Below, piece by piece: positions 8,554-10,608 of a stretch of DNA of 10,608 nt (its first letter is position 1; each line of letters begins with the position of its first letter). The DNA is taken from NCBI GenBank assembly GCA_023436925.1, contig JAEZHJ010000088.1:1-10608 (forward strand), given 5' to 3'. Origin of the DNA: Actinomycetes bacterium. GTDB taxonomy: Bacteria > Actinomycetota > Actinomycetes > Propionibacteriales > Propionibacteriaceae. A program made the position numbers and the translations under genes. The notes under the pieces are model-generated. The model was given only the letters and a program-made list of their open reading frames with translations, was not told the DNA's origin and searched no databases.

Positions 8554-9390
8554 TCAGGAGAGGTTGGTCTCCAGGTCCTCCAGGTCGAGCGCGGGCAGGC
8601 CGTGCACCGGGTAGCTGACCGGACGGGCGGGCACGCCGGCCACGGTGGTCCACGGTTCGACGTCCTGCAGCACGACGCTGCCGGCGCCGATCTTGGCCCC
8701 CTCGCCGACCCGGATGTTGCCGAGCACCTTGGCGCCGGCTCCGATCATGACGCCGCGGCCGATCTTGGGGTGGCGATCGCCGCCCACCTTGCCGGTGCCG
8801 CCCAGGGTCACCTCGTGCAGCATCGAGAAGTCGTCCTCGACCACCGCGGTCTCCCCGATCACGACCGAGGTGGCGTGGTCGAACATGATCCCCTTGCCGA
8901 TCCGCGCCCCCGGGTGGATGTCGACGGCGAAGACCTCGGAGATCCGGCTCTGCAGGTAGCGCGCCAGCGCGGAGCGTCCGCGCACCCAGTAGTAGTGGGC
9001 GATCCGGTAGCCCTGCAGGGCGTGGAAGCCCTTGAAGTAGAGCAGCGGCACGGCGTACTGGCGGGCCGCGGGGTCGCGGCAGATCACGGCCCGCAGGTCC
9101 TCGCGGACGGCGACGCCGATCGAGCGATCGTCCAGCAGTGCGTCAAGGATGAGGTCGCGCAGCGTCTCGGCACTGACGGCCGCGGTGGCCAGCTTGCCGG
9201 CCAGCAGGTGGGCGAGGGCGTCCTCGAGCCGGGCGTGGTCGAGGACGGCGGCCTGCAGGAACCCCGCCAGGGCCGGCTCAGCGGCGGCTTCGGTGGCCAC
9301 CTCGGCACGGATCCGGTTCCAGATCTCGTCGTGGGAGTGGCGATCCGGCGTGGCGGCAGCGCTGTCCAGCGGAGGTGTGGTGGTGGTCAT
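8554..9390 (-). CDS. cysE: Serine O-acetyltransferase
   Basis: Transfers an acetyl group from acetyl-CoA to L-serine, the committed step of cysteine synthesis, in the cytosol. The 278 residues comprise an N-terminal helical SAT domain (about 20-125) and a C-terminal left-handed beta-helix of hexapeptide repeats (about 155-258). The expected catalytic residues are D157 (VDIHP), H172 (FDHAT) and H207 (GGDRHPKI), each shifted by 14 from the Escherichia coli numbering. GETAV and GAGAKVLGN are intact. The C-terminus, ...LEDLETNLS, lacks the final Ile that in E. coli CysE inserts into CysK, so a classical cysteine synthase complex is doubtful. The ATG at 9390 has only GAGGA (9408-9404) at a long 13-nt spacing, and the bases before the ATG can pair with the polycysteine leader. 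It stands alone with no cysK beside it, and its own leader implies control by cysteine supply. Confidence 0.95.
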   Translation of the reverse strand: MTTTTPPLDSAAATPDRHSHDEIWNRIRAEVATEAAAEPALAGFLQAAVLDHARLEDALAHLLAGKLATAAVSAETLRDLILDALLDDRSIGVAVREDLRAVICRDPAARQYAVPLLYFKGFHALQGYRIAHYYWVRGRSALARYLQSRISEVFAVDIHPGARIGKGIMFDHATSVVIGETAVVEDDFSMLHEVTLGGTGKVGGDRHPKIGRGVMIGAGAKVLGNIRVGEGAKIGAGSVVLQDVEPWTTVAGVPARPVSYPVHGLPALDLEDLETNLS

Positions 9391-9477
9391 GGGTGCGTCG
9401 GTGTCCTCGGGTTGCGGCGGCCGTGGCCGCCAGGGGGATGTTGCCTGCTCAACAACAGCAACAACAACGAAGCACCC
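9391..9477 (-). promoter_or_regulatory. Putative cysteine-responsive attenuator RNA upstream of cysE
   Basis: In the minus-strand RNA, GGGTGCTTCG (9477 to 9468), the codons directly before the Cys run, can pair with CGACGCACCC (9400 to 9391), the ten bases directly before the cysE ATG. That gives nine base pairs with one mismatch. This would occlude the space between the Shine-Dalgarno sequence and the start codon. A second stem, GGCGGC and GCCGCC with a CACG loop (9431 to 9416), lies just upstream of GAGGA. TGTTGC in the Cys codons (9463 to 9458) can also pair with GCAACA (9444 to 9439). A ribosome stalled on Cys codons would cover the first arm and free the cysE start. A ribosome that reads through and releases would let the stem form. 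The pairings are seen in the sequence; the regulatory model is inferred. Confidence 0.6.
9416..9431 (-). promoter_or_regulatory. GC hairpin between the leader ORF and cysE
   Basis: GGCGGC and GCCGCC with a CACG loop form a stable 6-bp stem on the minus-strand RNA. It starts 18 nt after the leader stop codon and ends 7 nt before the GAGGA of cysE. It has no U-tract, so it is more likely a structural part of the attenuator, or a Rho-independent-like pause, than a simple terminator. Confidence 0.45.
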
Positions 9478-9523
9478 GCAGAATCATCCCGACCGGGATG
9501 ACAGTGGTGGGCGCCGCACTCAT
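9449..9523 (-). CDS. Polycysteine leader peptide upstream of cysE
   Basis: A 24-codon ORF begins with ATG at 9523 and ends with TGA at 9451-9449. The peptide begins MSAAPTTVIPVG and ends LRVLRCCCCC, so five cysteine codons immediately precede the stop. The Cys codons are TGT TGT TGC TGT TGT, although TGC is used for 18 of the 19 Cys in the large genes of the window. No Shine-Dalgarno is present. Instead a TAGACT -10 hexamer lies 7 nt upstream, which places the transcription start at the ATG and suggests leaderless translation. The ORF ends 58 nt before the cysE start. Leaderless polycysteine ORFs acting as cysteine-responsive attenuators are established in mycobacteria; that this one works the same way on cysE is inference. 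The alternative start at 9487 would give a 12-residue version. Confidence 0.8.
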   Translation of the reverse strand: MSAAPTTVIPVGMILRVLRCCCCC

Positions 9524-9530
9524 GGTCGCG

Positions 9531-9536
9531 AGTCTA
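9531..9536 (-). promoter_or_regulatory. -10 box of the leader/cysE promoter
   Basis: TAGACT on the minus strand matches the actinobacterial TANNNT -10 pattern. Seven bases separate it from the leader ATG at 9523, so the A of that ATG is the predicted transcription start. The -35 region (about 9554-9559, GGAGCG) does not resemble TTGACA, which is common for such promoters. TAGAC also equals half of the corynebacterial McbR operator, but the second half is absent. Confidence 0.6.
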
Positions 9537-9564
9537 GCCTGCCCCACCGGCTGCGCTCCGGGCC

Positions 9565-9575
9565 GGTGACTCACC
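9565..9575. promoter_or_regulatory. GGTGAGTCACC palindrome upstream of the leader promoter
   Basis: GGTGA (9565-9569) and TCACC (9571-9575) form a perfect 11-bp palindrome with one central base. It is centred about 47 bp upstream of the predicted leader transcription start, a position suited to an activator site. No known regulator is assigned, and a chance occurrence is possible. Confidence 0.25.
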
Positions 9576-9577
9576 CG

Positions 9578-9629
9578 TGGCCGTCGGGGCGGCCAACTCG
9601 CCCGGCGCAGGTCCGGTGCGTCCCGCACC
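9578..9629 (-). terminator. Hairpins downstream of the pfkB-family gene, probable terminator
   Basis: Starting 20 nt after the kinase stop codon, the minus strand can form GGTGCG-GGA-CGCACC (9629 to 9615), a 6-bp stem with a 3-nt loop. A second stem follows, TGGCCG with CGGCCA (9595 to 9578). Neither is followed by a T-run. Their position, between the kinase stop and the separate cysE leader promoter, supports termination and fits cysE having its own promoter. Confidence 0.4.
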
Positions 9630-9649
9630 TCGAAGGCGGCGGCTGCCAG

Positions 9650-10603
9650 TCAGTGGCTCTCGGCGGGCGTGAGCCGGGCGTGGTAACGGGCGGCGTCCTC
9701 GGCGGACGCGGCACCGGGCGACCACTGCCCGATCGCCGCGCAGGCGGTCGCCATCCCCCACCGCACCGCCTCCGGGAAGGACCAGCCGACCTCCAGCCAG
9801 GACAGCAGGCCGCCCAGGAAGGCGTCCCCGGCCCCGATCGGGTTGCGGACCTCGACCTCGATGCCGGGCAGCTTGCCGGTCCCGTCCGGGGTCGCCCAGG
9901 CCACCCCGGCAGCGCCCGCGGTGACGGTGACGTGGCTGACGCCGCGGGACTGCAGCTTGACGGCGGCCAACTCGGCCCGGCGCAGCGCGTCGGCACCCGG
10001 CTCGACCGGCTCGGGGGTGTCCGCGCCGGACAGCACCGCCTCCGCCTCGGCCAGGTTGGGCGAGATCAGCGCCGGCCGTCCGGCGATCCCGGCGGCCAGC
10101 CAGGTGGGTCCGGTGTCGAGGGCGAGCCGGCCCCCGGCCCGCACCACCCGGGTGACGAAGTCGGTGACGTCGGCCTCGGTGACCCCGGGCGGGAAGCTGC
10201 CACTGCAGACCACCCAGCCGCCGGGCAGGATCCGGTCGCAGACCGCCTTGACGAACTCGCGCCAGCGCTCCGGCTCGACCGCCGCGCCGTTGCCGTTGAT
10301 GACGGTCACCCGGCCGGAGTCCTCGTAGAGCAGGATGGTCTCGCGCACGACGCCGGGGTAGCGGTGGGAGACGACGTTCATGCCCTCATCGCGCAGGGTC
10401 GTCTCGTACCAGTCGGCGCCCTCGTCGGGCAGCAGGACGTGGACCTCCGGGCGGGCTCCGTTGGCCCGCGAGCCACGTGCAGCCGAGACGGCCTTCCCTG
10501 CGGGGAAGGCCTTGTTCTCGCTGGCACGGAGCACATTTCCCGGCTCGACGGCCGACAGAATCACCTGCCGGTCGACAGTCGGATTGGGACAGACCACCAG
10601 CAC
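9650..10603 (-). CDS. PfkB-family carbohydrate kinase (1-phosphofructokinase/tagatose-6-phosphate kinase-like), possibly partial at the 5' end
   Basis: Sugar or sugar-phosphate kinase of the ribokinase/PfkB superfamily, using ATP in the cytosol. From the GTG at 10603 it has 317 residues. Visible elements are NPTVDR at 7-12, a GSFPPG segment at 135-140 typical of the 1-phosphofructokinase branch, SPNLAEAE at 181-188, and the C-terminal signature NPIGAGDAF with the catalytic base D260. The first PfkB signature is unusual: PAGKAVSAARG near 34-44 instead of the common GGKGxNxA, lacking a Gly and the Asn, so substrate specificity cannot be predicted. The frame is open to the window edge, so translation may start further upstream; family members commonly begin within a few residues of LVVCPNP. 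It lies upstream of cysE on the same strand, but hairpins and the cysE leader promoter separate the two. Confidence 0.85.
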   Translation of the reverse strand: MLVVCPNPTVDRQVILSAVEPGNVLRASENKAFPAGKAVSAARGSRANGARPEVHVLLPDEGADWYETTLRDEGMNVVSHRYPGVVRETILLYEDSGRVTVINGNGAAVEPERWREFVKAVCDRILPGGWVVCSGSFPPGVTEADVTDFVTRVVRAGGRLALDTGPTWLAAGIAGRPALISPNLAEAEAVLSGADTPEPVEPGADALRRAELAAVKLQSRGVSHVTVTAGAAGVAWATPDGTGKLPGIEVEVRNPIGAGDAFLGGLLSWLEVGWSFPEAVRWGMATACAAIGQWSPGAASAEDAARYHARLTPAESH

Positions 10604-10608
10604 GTGTT

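Noticed and set aside
9525..9536. McbR-type sulfur-metabolism operator (TAGAC-N6-GTCTA) at the leader promoter.
   Set aside because: Only the TAGAC half is present; the matching GTCTA is missing, and the hexamer is better explained as the -10 box.

Overview
The window is very GC-rich, uses GTG starts, and ends almost all GC-choice codons in G or C. It looks like chromosomal DNA of a high-GC actinomycete. The mycobacterial-type LigD (polymerase, phosphoesterase, ligase order), an actinobacterial LigB and an apparently leaderless leader ORF agree with this. A propionibacterial-type host is my guess only. I see no tRNA, rRNA, transposase, phage gene or CRISPR array.

Layout. Positions 18-3543 hold four rightward genes: a CPBP-family membrane protease, a 90-residue unknown protein whose end overlaps a DUF488 gene, and the M17 leucyl aminopeptidase pepA. 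From 3559 to 6848 two leftward genes follow: a short-chain dehydrogenase and, upstream of it in transcription, ligD. LigD diverges from ligB (7017-8543). The 168-bp gap between the two ATP-dependent ligases carries a tandem array of 21-bp units that ends in a palindrome and resembles REP elements. LigB converges on cysE (8554-9390, leftward), and a PfkB-family sugar kinase (9650-10603, leftward) closes the window and may continue beyond it.

The most interesting element is the 259-bp gap upstream of cysE. On the minus strand, 9523 to 9449 encodes a 24-residue peptide that ends in five consecutive cysteines and a stop. A TAGACT -10 element lies 7 nt upstream of its ATG, so the mRNA probably begins at that ATG. 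Four of the five Cys codons are TGT, whereas 18 of the 19 Cys codons in the large genes of the window are TGC. The ten bases just 5' of the Cys codons can pair, with one mismatch, with the ten bases immediately 5' of the cysE start codon. This fits a cysteine-responsive attenuator of the kind described for leaderless polycysteine ORFs in mycobacteria, here controlling serine O-acetyltransferase, the enzyme that commits serine to cysteine synthesis.

Otherwise the genes look like ordinary housekeeping and repair functions: peptide turnover (PepA), break repair and nick sealing (LigD, LigB; no Ku gene is visible here), cysteine biosynthesis (CysE) and sugar phosphorylation (PfkB).
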